Positions 40,260 to 48,484 of a stretch of DNA of 64,000 nt are shown one piece after another (the first letter of the stretch is position 1; every line of letters begins with the position of its first letter). Source of the stretch: Firm-13 sp964617375 (GTDB taxonomy: Bacteria; Bacillota; Clostridia; Saccharofermentanales; Saccharofermentanaceae); assembly GCA_964617375.1 (NCBI GenBank), contig CAZTXQ010000008.1, positions 1 to 64,000 on the forward strand. Reading direction: 5' to 3'. The translations under genes were made by a program, and so were the position numbers. Below the pieces are notes generated by a model. The model saw only the letters and a program-made list of their open reading frames with translations. It did no database searches and was not told where the DNA came from.

Positions 40260-41209
40260 AGATTTACCTCCGGTTTCGTTATCTCCTGTTCGCGAAAAAG
40301 ACTGGTTATGACCTCGTCATAATTCTTGAAACTTTCGGACTTTCTGATTTTTTTCCAATATTTCGCAGGCTCAGAAAACAACTGAATCATATAAAGCCAC
40401 ATTTCTTTCATTCTATATAAGACATTTTTTTCACCGGAGATGGCCTTTTTGTAGTCCTCATAGACTCTGTCGTGGAAGTCTCTCAAGACCTTTATATCGA
40501 GCCGGGGTTCGTGTCGAAGTTCGCCTGCCAATCCGGGATTCATGATGATTCCGCGGCCCAGCATGACGGTATCGACTTGAGGAAACACCGCGGCAAAGGC
40601 CTCATACTCCTTGACGGAGAAAAGGTCGCCGTTGTAGCAGACAGGATTTCTGCTCGATTGTGCCGCTTCCCGAAACATCTTCCAATCCGGCGTATTCCTG
40701 TAGAAATCTTTCTGTATACGGGGATGGATGATCAGCTTTTCCAAAGGATATTTGTTGAAGATCTCGAGGAGCGGGTAGAACTCGTCCGGGTGATCTTTTC
40801 CGATTCTCGTTTTGACCGAGATCTTTATCGTCGTCTGCGCGAAAATTTCATCGAGGAATCGGTCGAGATCTTCTCTTTGGGCGAGAAAGCCCGAACCCCT
40901 GTTCTTGGCAACGACCGTTCCGGAAGGACAGCCCAGATTCAAATTGATCTCACTGTAGCCGAGCTGGTTCAGTTTGTTTGCCGTATGGAGGAAGTCAGAG
41001 GCTTGATTGGTCAAGATCTGAGGAACCAGGACGATCCCTCTGTTGTTGTCGGGCAGGATGTCATTCAGTTCACGCGTTGTGAAACGATCGCTCTGGTTCG
41101 CGGTAATGAATGGAGAGAAGTATTTATCGATTTGCGGGAAAAAGGCATGATGGGCATTCCTATAGACGTACCCGGTCAATCCCTCCATGGGCGCAAGATA
41201 AACATTCAT
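40256..41209 (-). CDS. dus: tRNA-dihydrouridine synthase
   Basis: This 317-residue flavoprotein reduces uridine to dihydrouridine in tRNA. It shows the N-terminal APMEGLTGYVYRNAHHAFFP, the catalytic Cys loop INLNLGCPSGTVVAKNRGSG near 88, TIKISVKTRIG with the FMN-binding Lys/Arg, LIIHPRIQKDFYRNTPDW, and the phosphate-binding VMLGRGIIMNPGL near 215. The start is ATG 41209 with AGGAG 11 bases upstream. It follows the radical SAM gene by 25 bp and overlaps the aldo/keto reductase by 4 bp. Confidence 0.9.
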   Translation of the reverse strand: MNVYLAPMEGLTGYVYRNAHHAFFPQIDKYFSPFITANQSDRFTTRELNDILPDNNRGIVLVPQILTNQASDFLHTANKLNQLGYSEINLNLGCPSGTVVAKNRGSGFLAQREDLDRFLDEIFAQTTIKISVKTRIGKDHPDEFYPLLEIFNKYPLEKLIIHPRIQKDFYRNTPDWKMFREAAQSSRNPVCYNGDLFSVKEYEAFAAVFPQVDTVMLGRGIIMNPGLAGELRHEPRLDIKVLRDFHDRVYEDYKKAISGEKNVLYRMKEMWLYMIQLFSEPAKYWKKIRKSESFKNYDEVITSLFREQEITKPEVNL

Positions 41210-41234
41210 GTAAATAATTTCTCCTGTTCACCAG

Positions 41235-42110
41235 TTAGCCGAAACGCTGCCGATAGCCGCACTTCCTGCAAAGTTCTTCGACCGCTTCTTTTCGCGAAAA
41301 ACCGTTATAAATGGCCTTCGCTCTCGGGCTGTCAATGATTTCTCCAAAAGGTGTGTTGTGAATATTCCCAAGATTCATTATACCCTCACTGTCCAGACAG
41401 CAGGGAATTACAGTTCCGTCGACCAGAATACCGGCCTGATTGCGAAGTCCATGACAGAAGCCGGCGGCGGGATATTCTTGTGCCCCGAGGTCCGGCCACT
41501 CGAAAAGGTGCGCCTGGTTCAGATAGACGCGGTCGGCAATCCTGATGCCCCGCTCGGGAAGGACTTCATCCCGGATTTTATACGGAAGGTCGAACGCTTT
41601 CTCGATCGCAGACAACAGCTCATCATTTCTGCGGTCTTGAGGATCATCACCCGGCTTCTTCAAAAGATTCCAGAAGCGGAAGGCCACGAGAATCTTCGGC
41701 TGTTCCAACGCTGCTCTTGTAAATTGCAAAATATCGTAAATGTATTCATCGCGGCAGCGGCCGTCGTCGTTGCCGTCAAAACTATGCAGCGAGAAGTTAA
41801 TCTGGCGCAGTGCCGGCTTTCCCAGAAGCTTGTCCTGCGCGCGGCGGATCAGGGTGCCGTTCGTCGTGATGTTGACCAGAAAGCCTTTCTCGAAGCTGAT
41901 ATCCAGAAATCGGTCCAGTTTGGGATGCAGGAGCGGCTCGCCTTTTACGTGCAGATTGATGTGACTTGTGTAGGGCTTAATCTGGTCCAGGATATTCGCA
42001 AAAGACTCCTCGGACAGGAAAGCCGTCGCCCGCCCGGTAGGGGGGCAGAAATCGCATGCAAGATTGCATACATTCGTGATTTCCAGATAGATCTTACCAT
42101 ATCGTTCCAA
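41235..42110 (-). CDS. Radical SAM/SPASM domain protein
   Basis: This 291-residue protein has the radical SAM triad CNLACDFC near residue 15, HVKGEPLLHPKLDRFL and TTNGTLI strands of the barrel, and a C-terminal SPASM-like region with several Cys (FCHGLRNQAGILVDGTVIPC and CRKCGYRQR). I start it at TTG 42110, which has AAGGAG seven bases upstream and gives the usual ERYGKIYLEITNVCN beginning; ATG 42143 is in frame but lacks a good site. SPASM proteins often modify peptides or mature enzymes, yet no precursor peptide gene is seen nearby. First gene of the rSAM-Dus-AKR operon. Confidence 0.85.
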   Translation of the reverse strand: MERYGKIYLEITNVCNLACDFCPPTGRATAFLSEESFANILDQIKPYTSHINLHVKGEPLLHPKLDRFLDISFEKGFLVNITTNGTLIRRAQDKLLGKPALRQINFSLHSFDGNDDGRCRDEYIYDILQFTRAALEQPKILVAFRFWNLLKKPGDDPQDRRNDELLSAIEKAFDLPYKIRDEVLPERGIRIADRVYLNQAHLFEWPDLGAQEYPAAGFCHGLRNQAGILVDGTVIPCCLDSEGIMNLGNIHNTPFGEIIDSPRAKAIYNGFSRKEAVEELCRKCGYRQRFG

Positions 42111-42257
42111 GTCCTGACTCCTTGCCGCTCTTATGGAAAACATAAGAGCTTCACGCGTATAGAATCCATAATATACTACCGGGAATGTTAAGGGAGATCA
42201 TTTTTTCTTTACGAGACGACGTGTTTTATGGTTTTTCGACAAATTCTACAAATGCTG

Positions 42258-42297
42258 TTGACAACGATCCTTGTCAGGCGTATAAATAATGACAAGG
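42258..42297 (+). promoter_or_regulatory. Promoter of the XRE-DUF3169 operon with operator half-sites
   Basis: TTGACA at 42258-42263 and TATAAA at 42281-42286 with a 17-bp spacer. CCTTGTCA (42269-42276) and TGACAAGG (42290-42297) are perfect inverted arms around the -10, and TGACAA at 42259-42264 inside the -35 is a third half-site. Autorepression by the XRE protein encoded next is likely. Confidence 0.75.
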
Positions 42298-42369
42298 AAA
42301 GTAGTCACAATGCAAAGGAAAATAGTCATGAGGAGATCGAGATTCACAGAAAGAATGGAGATGAGAAGA

Positions 42370-42591
42370 ATGCCCCTTAACAATCGATTGAAGGAATACC
42401 GTGCCAGACTCGGTGTCAATCAGCAGGAAATGGGTGAATTGGTGGGTGCGTCGAGGCAGACGATCAGCCAGATTGAAAGAGGAGACTATTCACCGTCTGT
42501 GACGCTGGCACTAAAAATCGCCATAGCCTGCGGAGTAATGGTAGAAGATATTTTCACATACGAGGAGGATCAGAACAATGACGGAGAATAA
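42370..42591 (+). CDS. XRE-family HTH regulator of the DUF3169 pair
   Basis: The protein has 73 residues from ATG 42370 after GGAGATGAG. The longer frame from 42289 starts upstream of the probable transcription start at about 42293 and is rejected. It is almost only a helix-turn-helix: LKEYRARLGVNQQEMGELVG, ASRQTISQIERGDYSPSVTL, ALKIAIACGVMVEDIFTYEE. This Cro/CI-like type is normally paired with a membrane protein, as here with DUF3169, whose start overlaps its 3' end by 14 bp. It probably represses its own promoter through the TGACAA half-sites. Confidence 0.9.
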   Translation: MPLNNRLKEYRARLGVNQQEMGELVGASRQTISQIERGDYSPSVTLALKIAIACGVMVEDIFTYEEDQNNDGE

Positions 42592-43423
42592 GATGATCGA
42601 GAAGAAACAGCGCGGCAAAGAATCGGATAAAAAGTACTTTGGCAAATTCATAGTTATGATTCTGATTAGTCTCTTCATAGGTGGCTTTTTCGGTTTCTTT
42701 TCCATGGGCTTCCGAGATTGGATTCTCGCGAATGTTCATATCGAGGAAGAAGTTGAAGCACTTCGAAATGTCATGGGATTGATTGTTCTGGGTATAGACG
42801 CTGCCGGGATTCTTTTTCTGTCAATCGTCGCACTATACAATTACGCTCGGGCCAAAAAGATGTCCGGGACATGGGACGGTGAGGACGAAACAGTCATTGA
42901 TGCGATCGATAGAAAGCTGGACATTGCGTTGTTGTGGAACAGCTTACTTATGGTCTTTACCCTGTTATTCTTTGCACTGACAATACATGCATCCGGGATT
43001 CTCGAACAGAGCGAGCAAATTGCGAAGAAAGTAGTATATCTGAACATGTGGCCAATACTTGCCTTCTTTGGCGGATGCGTTGTTTTACTTGTGGGGATTT
43101 CCCTAAACATTATCATTTCAAAAGTGACTGTCGATCTTCGTAAACATCTGAATCCGGAAAAACAAGGCAGTGTCTTTGACATGAAATTCGACAGGAAATG
43201 GGAAGCAAGCAGTGATGAAGCGGAGAGACAGATCATGTATAAAGCCGCCTATACGGCATTTCGGGCAGCCAATATGGCCTGTCTGATTATATGGACGATA
43301 GCGGTTGTTATTCAGATGTTCGTACATACAGGAGTTTTCCCGGTCATATGCATCTGCGCAATTTGGCTGGTTCTCAATGTGACGTATTCACGGATGGTGA
43401 TTGAGCTGCAAAGTCACAAGTGA
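42578..43423 (+). CDS. DUF3169 family membrane protein
   Basis: This 281-residue protein has six membrane helices: two at the N-terminus (FIVMILISLFIGGFFGFFSM, then IVLGIDAAGILFLSIVALYN), two in the middle and two at the C-terminus. A cytoplasmic loop carries KVTVDLRKHLNPEKQGSVFD, the charged stretch typical of DUF3169. The family function is unknown. It is regularly encoded with an XRE repressor, as here (14-bp overlap), which suggests a self-regulated membrane-stress module. ATG 42578 has GAGGAGGA upstream. Confidence 0.8.
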   Translation: MTENKMIEKKQRGKESDKKYFGKFIVMILISLFIGGFFGFFSMGFRDWILANVHIEEEVEALRNVMGLIVLGIDAAGILFLSIVALYNYARAKKMSGTWDGEDETVIDAIDRKLDIALLWNSLLMVFTLLFFALTIHASGILEQSEQIAKKVVYLNMWPILAFFGGCVVLLVGISLNIIISKVTVDLRKHLNPEKQGSVFDMKFDRKWEASSDEAERQIMYKAAYTAFRAANMACLIIWTIAVVIQMFVHTGVFPVICICAIWLVLNVTYSRMVIELQSHK

Positions 43424-43507
43424 ATGGACCTTCGCGGAAATCAAGAATAGTGGCTTAAGAGGTTCTTGAAGTCATAACCGAGCATAATGCTGGCGTTTTG
43501 ATATAAG

Positions 43508-43539
43508 GCTCCCCATTTACTTGAAAGGAAGTGGGGAGC
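43508..43539 (+). terminator. Probable terminator of the XRE-DUF3169 operon
   Basis: GCTCCCCA (43508-43515) pairs with TGGGGAGC (43532-43539). The T-tract that follows (TCTTG) is weak. Confidence 0.45.
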
Positions 43540-43558
43540 TCTTGCGTACGAGAAATAA

Positions 43559-43609
43559 TTGCATTGCAATGCAAAAAGTCTTCATTATTATGAAGTTATT
43601 GCGTATAAT
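43559..43609 (+). promoter_or_regulatory. Promoter region of the DUF4143 ATPase with two palindromes
   Basis: A perfect 16-bp palindrome TTGCATTGCAATGCAA (43559-43574) and the inverted repeat CTTCAT-TATT-ATGAAG (43580-43595) precede a TATAAT (43604-43609). A weak TTCATT at 43581-43586 would be the -35 with a 17-bp spacer. Confidence 0.5.
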
Positions 43610-43644
43610 GAATGCGTATCGTGTCAGAAAGGAGGATGATTAGC

Positions 43645-44850
43645 ATGATTGAGAGAAAAGAGTATTTTGAGAAGCTGATTGGTTACAAGGACAAGAAGCT
43701 TATAAAGGTGATCACGGGTGTCAGACGCTGCGGCAAATCCACACTTTTGAAAATGTTTCAGGAGTATTTGTATGAGAGCGGAGTGCAGAAGAATCAGATC
43801 ATTTCTGTCAATTTCGAGGATTATGAGTATGACGAACTTAAGGACCCGAGAGTACTTCACCAATACATTATTGACAGACTCTTGACGGACAGAATGGTTT
43901 ATATCTTCCTTGATGAAATCCAGAATGTAAATGACTTCCAAAAAGTGGTGGACAGTCTCTTTATTAAAGACAATGTGGATGTATATTTAACCGGTTCCAA
44001 CGCTTACATGCTATCCGGTGAACTGGCGACACTTCTTTCAGGGCGATATGTCAAAATTGAAATGCTGCCGCTTTCTTTTTTTGAGTTTGTTAAGGCAAGT
44101 GGACGTGCAGATTATTTAGATGAGGAGTATCAGGATTATTTAGTGACCAGTTCATTTCCATACGCTCTGAATTTGAACAAGGATAAAAGGCAGATCAAAG
44201 AATATCTTACAGGTATATATGATTCGATCCTTGTTAAGGATGTCATTGCGCGGAGAAAAATTTCAGACGTTATGATGCTGGAAAGCGTAATTCGTTTTCT
44301 GATGGATAACATAGGCAGTCAGCTCTCGACGAAAAAAATCAGTGATACGATGACATCGGGCGGCAGAAGTATCAATGTGAGGACAGTAGAGTCCTATGTT
44401 TCTGCCTTAATGGATTCGTATATCGTTTATCAAGCCAAACGATATGATATCAGGGGGAGACAATATTTAAAGACTTTGGAAAAATACTACATTGTGGATA
44501 TTGGTCTGAGAAATGTGCTTCTGGGAAATCCGGGCAAGGATATTGGACATGTTCTGGAGAATATTGTCTATCTCGAACTGATTCGAAGAGGATATGACGT
44601 TTACATCGGGAAAGTGGATGATATTGTAGTGGATTTTGTTGTGAAAGATGAAAATGGAACAAAGTACATCCAAGTAGCGGCAAGTGTTCGCGATGAGACT
44701 ACTCTTGCAAGAGAGCTTCGCCCGCTGCAAAAAATCAACGATCATTATCCCAAAATTATCATGACGCTGGACAAGGATCCGATTGCTGATTATGAGGGCA
44801 TTCGGAGAATAAATGCGTTGGATTATTTGGCTCATAAGATAGAAATCTGA
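43645..44850 (+). CDS. AAA-type ATPase with DUF4143 domain
   Basis: This 401-residue ATPase has Walker A GVRRCGKSTLLKMFQ near 29, Walker B MVYIFLDEIQNVNDFQKVV near 85, and the sensor segment VDVYLTGSNAYMLSGELATL. The C-terminal DUF4143 domain carries the restriction-endonuclease-like ELIRRGYDVYIGKVDDIVVDFVV, with the D-x-V-x-D-F core. Such genes are abundant, variable single-gene inserts in gut bacteria and are thought to be mobile or defence-related; their function is not known. ATG 43645 is nine bases after AAAGGAGGA; the more upstream frame starts do not have such a site. The gene is AT-richer than its neighbours, which suggests recent gain. Confidence 0.85.
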   Translation: MIERKEYFEKLIGYKDKKLIKVITGVRRCGKSTLLKMFQEYLYESGVQKNQIISVNFEDYEYDELKDPRVLHQYIIDRLLTDRMVYIFLDEIQNVNDFQKVVDSLFIKDNVDVYLTGSNAYMLSGELATLLSGRYVKIEMLPLSFFEFVKASGRADYLDEEYQDYLVTSSFPYALNLNKDKRQIKEYLTGIYDSILVKDVIARRKISDVMMLESVIRFLMDNIGSQLSTKKISDTMTSGGRSINVRTVESYVSALMDSYIVYQAKRYDIRGRQYLKTLEKYYIVDIGLRNVLLGNPGKDIGHVLENIVYLELIRRGYDVYIGKVDDIVVDFVVKDENGTKYIQVAASVRDETTLARELRPLQKINDHYPKIIMTLDKDPIADYEGIRRINALDYLAHKIEI

Positions 44851-44911
44851 GCTCCTCCGGTCGAAATAGTCACGATTTACTAGAAATAATCCTTGAAGAT
44901 TAGGAGCCCGG

Positions 44912-45205
44912 ATGAATAGAGCAGATAAATTGTTAGCTTTTAAGGGAATAGACATTGATCTCTTAAGAGGAAGTCAAAGAAACAAGGAAATAGCAAAACT
45001 TCTTATCACAGGAATGACCTATAAACAAATTGGTGAAAAATACGGAGTATCCACTACCAGAGTCTCCGATATCACGAGCAAGTTGGCTAGGATTGCAATG
45101 CGCGAAAAAGTAGAAGATATCCCTCTGGAATGGGAATTGCGCGAGTCAGCAATATATGAGTTAAATAATATTCCTTTCGGTAGTGATACAGATTCAGGTG
45201 GTTGA
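44912..45205 (+). CDS. Small helix-turn-helix protein (sigma-4/LuxR-like)
   Basis: The 97-residue protein has a C-terminal HTH of the sigma-70 region 4 type: RNKEIAKLLITGMTYKQIGE, KYGVSTTRVSDITSKLARIA. The N-terminus is short and charged. It could be a transcriptional regulator or a remnant of a larger sigma-like factor. ATG 44912 follows TTAGGAG. It sits 62 bp after the DUF4143 ATPase gene and is AT-rich like it, so the two may have arrived together. Confidence 0.65.
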   Translation: MNRADKLLAFKGIDIDLLRGSQRNKEIAKLLITGMTYKQIGEKYGVSTTRVSDITSKLARIAMREKVEDIPLEWELRESAIYELNNIPFGSDTDSGG

Positions 45206-45322
45206 AGTTATATCGGCCAGCGCATTGCCATGATGGGGATGCCGAGCGATAACATATTACGCGACCGCTACCCTTTCCCGGTGACCGGCGATATGCGGGT
45301 ATTCCGGTACATATGCTTGCTA
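45206..45322 (+). other. Coding-like remnant in frame with the HTH gene
   Basis: After the TGA stop of the HTH gene the same frame stays open for 38 more codons and reads as sensible protein (YIGQRIAMMGMPSDNILRDR). Its composition is more GC-rich than the HTH gene. It has no own start signal. It could be a scrap of another gene left by the insertion; I do not recognise it. Confidence 0.3.
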
Positions 45323-45332
45323 ATTTAACTGT

Positions 45333-45938
45333 TCAGGAAGAATGGGGCGCTGCATCTGACCATCCGTACTTGCCCATCAATTCTACAAACCGGACAGATT
45401 CTATCGAATGCGTCGTGATCTTTCCCTCCGGATTTTTGACAACCATAATTAATTCCTGCAGTCCCCGCGGACCGACGGGAATAATCATGATGCCGCCTTT
45501 ACCAAGCTGTTCCAGAAGCTCTTCAGGAATTCTTCCCGCAGCCGCCGTGACGATAATTCTGTCATACGGCGCATGCTCGCTCCAGCCCAGACTTCCGTCT
45601 CCAATGAGGTAAGTGATGTTGGTATACCCCATCGAATCCAGTTTTCGCCGGGCACTATGGCCAAGTTCCGCAATACGCTCTATAGTGTATACATATTTCG
45701 AGAAATGAGCGAGGATTACTGTCTGATATCCGGAGCCTGTGCCGATTTCCAGAACACTCTTACTGCTGTCCATGCCAAGCAGCTGCGACATCTCTACAAC
45801 AAGACTCGGCTGGGAAATTGTCTGCCCATATCCGATCGGGAGGGGCTCGTTGATGTCAGCCCAGATCTTATTATCGTTGTCTATGAAAAAGGACCGATCA
45901 AGGCTTCGTGCGAAATCCAGTATCTCCGGATATCCCAT
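45333..45938 (-). CDS. pcm: Protein-L-isoaspartate O-methyltransferase
   Basis: This 201-residue enzyme methylates L-isoaspartyl residues in damaged proteins using SAM. It shows the N-terminal substrate motif LPIGYGQTISQPSLVVEM, SAM motif I VLEIGTGSGYQTVILAH near 78, the ERIAEL acidic loop, and post-I YDRIIVTAAAGRIPEELLEQ. The start is ATG 45938 after AAAGGAAG; the longer frame to 46013 has no site. The length is normal for the family. Two CATCAGTGATC direct repeats (45978-45988 and 46013-46023) lie upstream. Confidence 0.9.
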   Translation of the reverse strand: MGYPEILDFARSLDRSFFIDNDNKIWADINEPLPIGYGQTISQPSLVVEMSQLLGMDSSKSVLEIGTGSGYQTVILAHFSKYVYTIERIAELGHSARRKLDSMGYTNITYLIGDGSLGWSEHAPYDRIIVTAAAGRIPEELLEQLGKGGIMIIPVGPRGLQELIMVVKNPEGKITTHSIESVRFVELMGKYGWSDAAPHSS

Positions 45939-46069
45939 ATGAATGCACTTCCTTTGATATCCTTCGCTTGTTAAGCGCATCAGTGATCGTAGAATAGTAG
46001 AATCAATAATCACATCAGTGATCAGATTATTTTTCGCAACCGTAATTGCAACTATAATTGTAACACTAA

Positions 46070-46111
46070 GACCGCTTTGTAAAGAACACTTGAGTTCCTT
46101 ACAAAGCGGTC
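46070..46111 (-). terminator. Long hairpin between the SDR and pcm genes
   Basis: GACCGCTTTGTAA pairs with TTACAAAGCGGTC (13 bp) and GAAC with GTTC inside. The U-tract is weak in both directions, but its place 44 bp after the SDR stop fits a terminator. Confidence 0.65.
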
Positions 46112-46154
46112 CTATCTATGTCATCATCCCGGACGAATCACGAAATCATGCCCT

Positions 46155-46976
46155 TTAGTAACTTGTCCAGCCACCGTCTGTCTGGAAGGTAGCACCGGAG
46201 ATATGGGAGGCATCATCGGACGCCAGGTAAAGAATCGGCGCGGCTTGTTCATATGCTTTGGCTTCCCTTTTAAAGAGTGATTCCGTTTTCTGAGAAACCA
46301 TTGCACTGGCCATCGCGGGGTCCATACCTGCGGCAATTGCTTCCTGTATCTTGGTCATGACATAAAGCTTGGCGGCGTCAACCATGGGGGTATCCGTCTG
46401 ATCCGGATTGACGGAATTTACGCGGATACCTAATTTGGTGTAGTCGCATGCAAGATTCTTCGTCAGGCCGTTGACGGCGTGCTTGGAAGATACGTAAGCC
46501 GGTGTACCGGGAAAACCGACAAGTCCCGCTACGGATGCCGTATTTACGATGACGCCGCGTCCCTGAACGATGAAATGCTGCAGTTCATATTTGCATGAGA
46601 AGAAGACGGAGTAGTAGTTGTTCTTCATCACGTAGTCCATGTCCTCGGCCGGCATTTCATGGCATTTATTGGGAATGCCCATGACACCTGCATTGTTGAT
46701 CGCTATGTCAAGGCGGTCAAAGTGTTCGATCGTTCTAGCCACCATTTCTTTGGAAGCTTCTTCTTCGCTTAAATCCAGATGGAGAAAAATAGCGTCTCCG
46801 CCAAGCGATGTGATCTTGGCGAGTGTTTCTTCGCCTTCTTTTTTGAGCCTGTCAACCAGAACTACTTTGGCGCCTTCTTCGGCGGCCCGACTGGCCGTCG
46901 CAGCACCAATACCTCTGGCGCCGCCTGTAACAATCATGACTTTTCCGGCAAATCTGCCATTCAACTTTTCGCTCAT
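46155..46976 (-). CDS. Short-chain dehydrogenase/reductase
   Basis: This 273-residue classical SDR has the NAD(P) motif TGGARGIG near residue 20, the acidic VVLVDRLKK that favours NAD, NNAGVMG near 95, the catalytic Ser in VNTASVAG near 150 and Tyr/Lys in AYVSSKHAVNG near 163, and IRVNSVNPDQTDTPM after it. The C-terminal insertion around 200-245 is longer than usual. The start is ATG 46976 with AAGGAGG. The substrate is unknown. It is a single-gene unit. Confidence 0.9.
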   Translation of the reverse strand: MSEKLNGRFAGKVMIVTGGARGIGAATASRAAEEGAKVVLVDRLKKEGEETLAKITSLGGDAIFLHLDLSEEEASKEMVARTIEHFDRLDIAINNAGVMGIPNKCHEMPAEDMDYVMKNNYYSVFFSCKYELQHFIVQGRGVIVNTASVAGLVGFPGTPAYVSSKHAVNGLTKNLACDYTKLGIRVNSVNPDQTDTPMVDAAKLYVMTKIQEAIAAGMDPAMASAMVSQKTESLFKREAKAYEQAAPILYLASDDASHISGATFQTDGGWTSY

Positions 46977-47160
46977 AGGACCTCCTTCAATGGAATACGT
47001 TTGCATTGCGGTTGATACGGCGCGGCGAAGTAACGGCATGTTCGAACTCATGTGCATCATTATGGATCAGTGAGAAATAAAATTCTACAAGCTAATACGA
47101 TGCCACGTTTAGCATCAATATAATCCCTAAATATTGAAAAGTAAAATATAATTGATAAGA

Positions 47161-47181
47161 GCGGCCTGAACATCTGGCCGC
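47161..47181 (-). terminator. Probable terminator of the kinase/regulator operon
   Basis: GCGGCC pairs with GGCCGC across nine bases, 33 bp after the histidine kinase stop on the minus strand. The U-rich tail is weak. Confidence 0.45.
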
Positions 47182-47213
47182 CCGGATTAATTGCCACCGA
47201 AATTGGATGTTTA

Positions 47214-48482
47214 TTACAACACTACACGCAAAGAAAAGATCCCGTCTTCAGCCTCGAACTGGCATGTGCCATTCAGTTTGGCGGTCATATACTGAATACT
47301 CTGAGTGCCCAAACCATGCCCTGTCACATTGGTGACAGGCAGACCGTTTACGAAGACAGGGGGGGTGGAATAGGCGTTGTTTATTAACAGCAGAAGCTTA
47401 TCATTTTTCATGTGCAGCTTAAGGCAGATTGTGCGGCTTTCATCGGCTGTCTCTGAAACGGCGTTGAGGGCGTTTTCCAGTCCGTTGGACAATATGGAAG
47501 TGAACTCCAGTTCCGGACAAGGGAGTTCTGCCGGGATCGCAACACTGGCATCGAACAGGATATTATTGTCGGCCATTCTATTTTTATAGGAGGACAGAAC
47601 CATATTAACGAGATTGTTTTCACAGTATCGATGCACGACGGTTTGATCAGTGACTTCAATAATACCTTGGATATACTCTTGTGCCTTTTTATACTCCTTG
47701 TTTTCAATCATGGCAGATATACTGCTTAGGAAATGCCTCATATCATGCCGGATCAGGGAAATCTCATATTTGGAGCGCTGGATCTCTTCGATTTCCTTGA
47801 TGGATTGTGCCATTTGAATCGACATCAGCTTCTCCAGCTGCTCGGCGGCACATTTCTCTTCATACTCTCTTAAATAGAAAACGTTGAACAGAAGATAGGC
47901 AATGCACAGCATGAACGGCAAAAACTCGAATACGACGTGGGAACCGTCGTAAAGAAGGTTGGTATAAACGGTGGTTATATAGTCGAAGAGATAATACACA
48001 GTTGGCAGCATTCCCAGCATAATGAGTTCTTTCGTGGATTTGGTCAGTATGAGCGCAACCGATTTCGAAGCATGCCGGACGATCCCGTACCAGATCGGGA
48101 TTGTTGCCAGGATGCGGGCGGCGTACATGGTCCAAAGCTGATGACTGAACGACATTGCGAGCAATCCAAACCATTTGCTGATCTGACAGAAAAGATAGGC
48201 AGACATGATCGCAAATATGGTGGGAAGCAGCTTGCGCTTGAAACGGAACGTGAAAAGCAGCAGTAAGGGCAGATGTGTTATAAACGGATAAATCATCTCC
48301 GTGAATTTCATATCCAGAAAAGAAAGAGAAAGCAATTGAAGTAAAAGGGCGCCCGTCCCAAAAAGGATAAAAACCGAATTGTTTTCTTTATTGAGGCGGA
48401 TGCCAAGAAAAGCCGCGGAAGCATAGATCCCGAAGAACAATAGGACACTAAAGTTGATAACGCTTAAAACACTCTCAAGCAT
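47214..48482 (-). CDS. AgrC-like sensor histidine kinase with GHKL ATPase
   Basis: This 422-residue protein has six to seven N-terminal membrane helices (to about 215), then a coiled linker with the His box RHDMRHFLSSISAMIENKEY near 258, and a GHKL ATPase domain with N-box LSNGLENALNA near 345 and G-box VTGHGLGTQSIQYM near 393. This is the AgrC/FsrC-type quorum-sensing and peptide-sensing layout. The start is ATG 48482, two bases after the TAG of the LytTR gene, so the pair is coupled. No agrB or agrD gene was found next to it. The divergent sequence includes a 25-codon signal-peptide ORF and a giant surface protein that may be its regulon. Confidence 0.9.
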   Translation of the reverse strand: MLESVLSVINFSVLLFFGIYASAAFLGIRLNKENNSVFILFGTGALLLQLLSLSFLDMKFTEMIYPFITHLPLLLLFTFRFKRKLLPTIFAIMSAYLFCQISKWFGLLAMSFSHQLWTMYAARILATIPIWYGIVRHASKSVALILTKSTKELIMLGMLPTVYYLFDYITTVYTNLLYDGSHVVFEFLPFMLCIAYLLFNVFYLREYEEKCAAEQLEKLMSIQMAQSIKEIEEIQRSKYEISLIRHDMRHFLSSISAMIENKEYKKAQEYIQGIIEVTDQTVVHRYCENNLVNMVLSSYKNRMADNNILFDASVAIPAELPCPELEFTSILSNGLENALNAVSETADESRTICLKLHMKNDKLLLLINNAYSTPPVFVNGLPVTNVTGHGLGTQSIQYMTAKLNGTCQFEAEDGIFSLRVVL

Positions 48483-48484
48483 GC

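Noticed and set aside
42289..42369. N-terminal extension of the XRE regulator
   Set aside because: It begins within or before the transcription start predicted from the promoter at 42258-42286.
18463..43437. Shared word ATGGACCTTCGCGG at about 18462 and 43424
   Set aside because: A 14-base match is expected by chance a few times in a 64-kb window, and the flanks differ.
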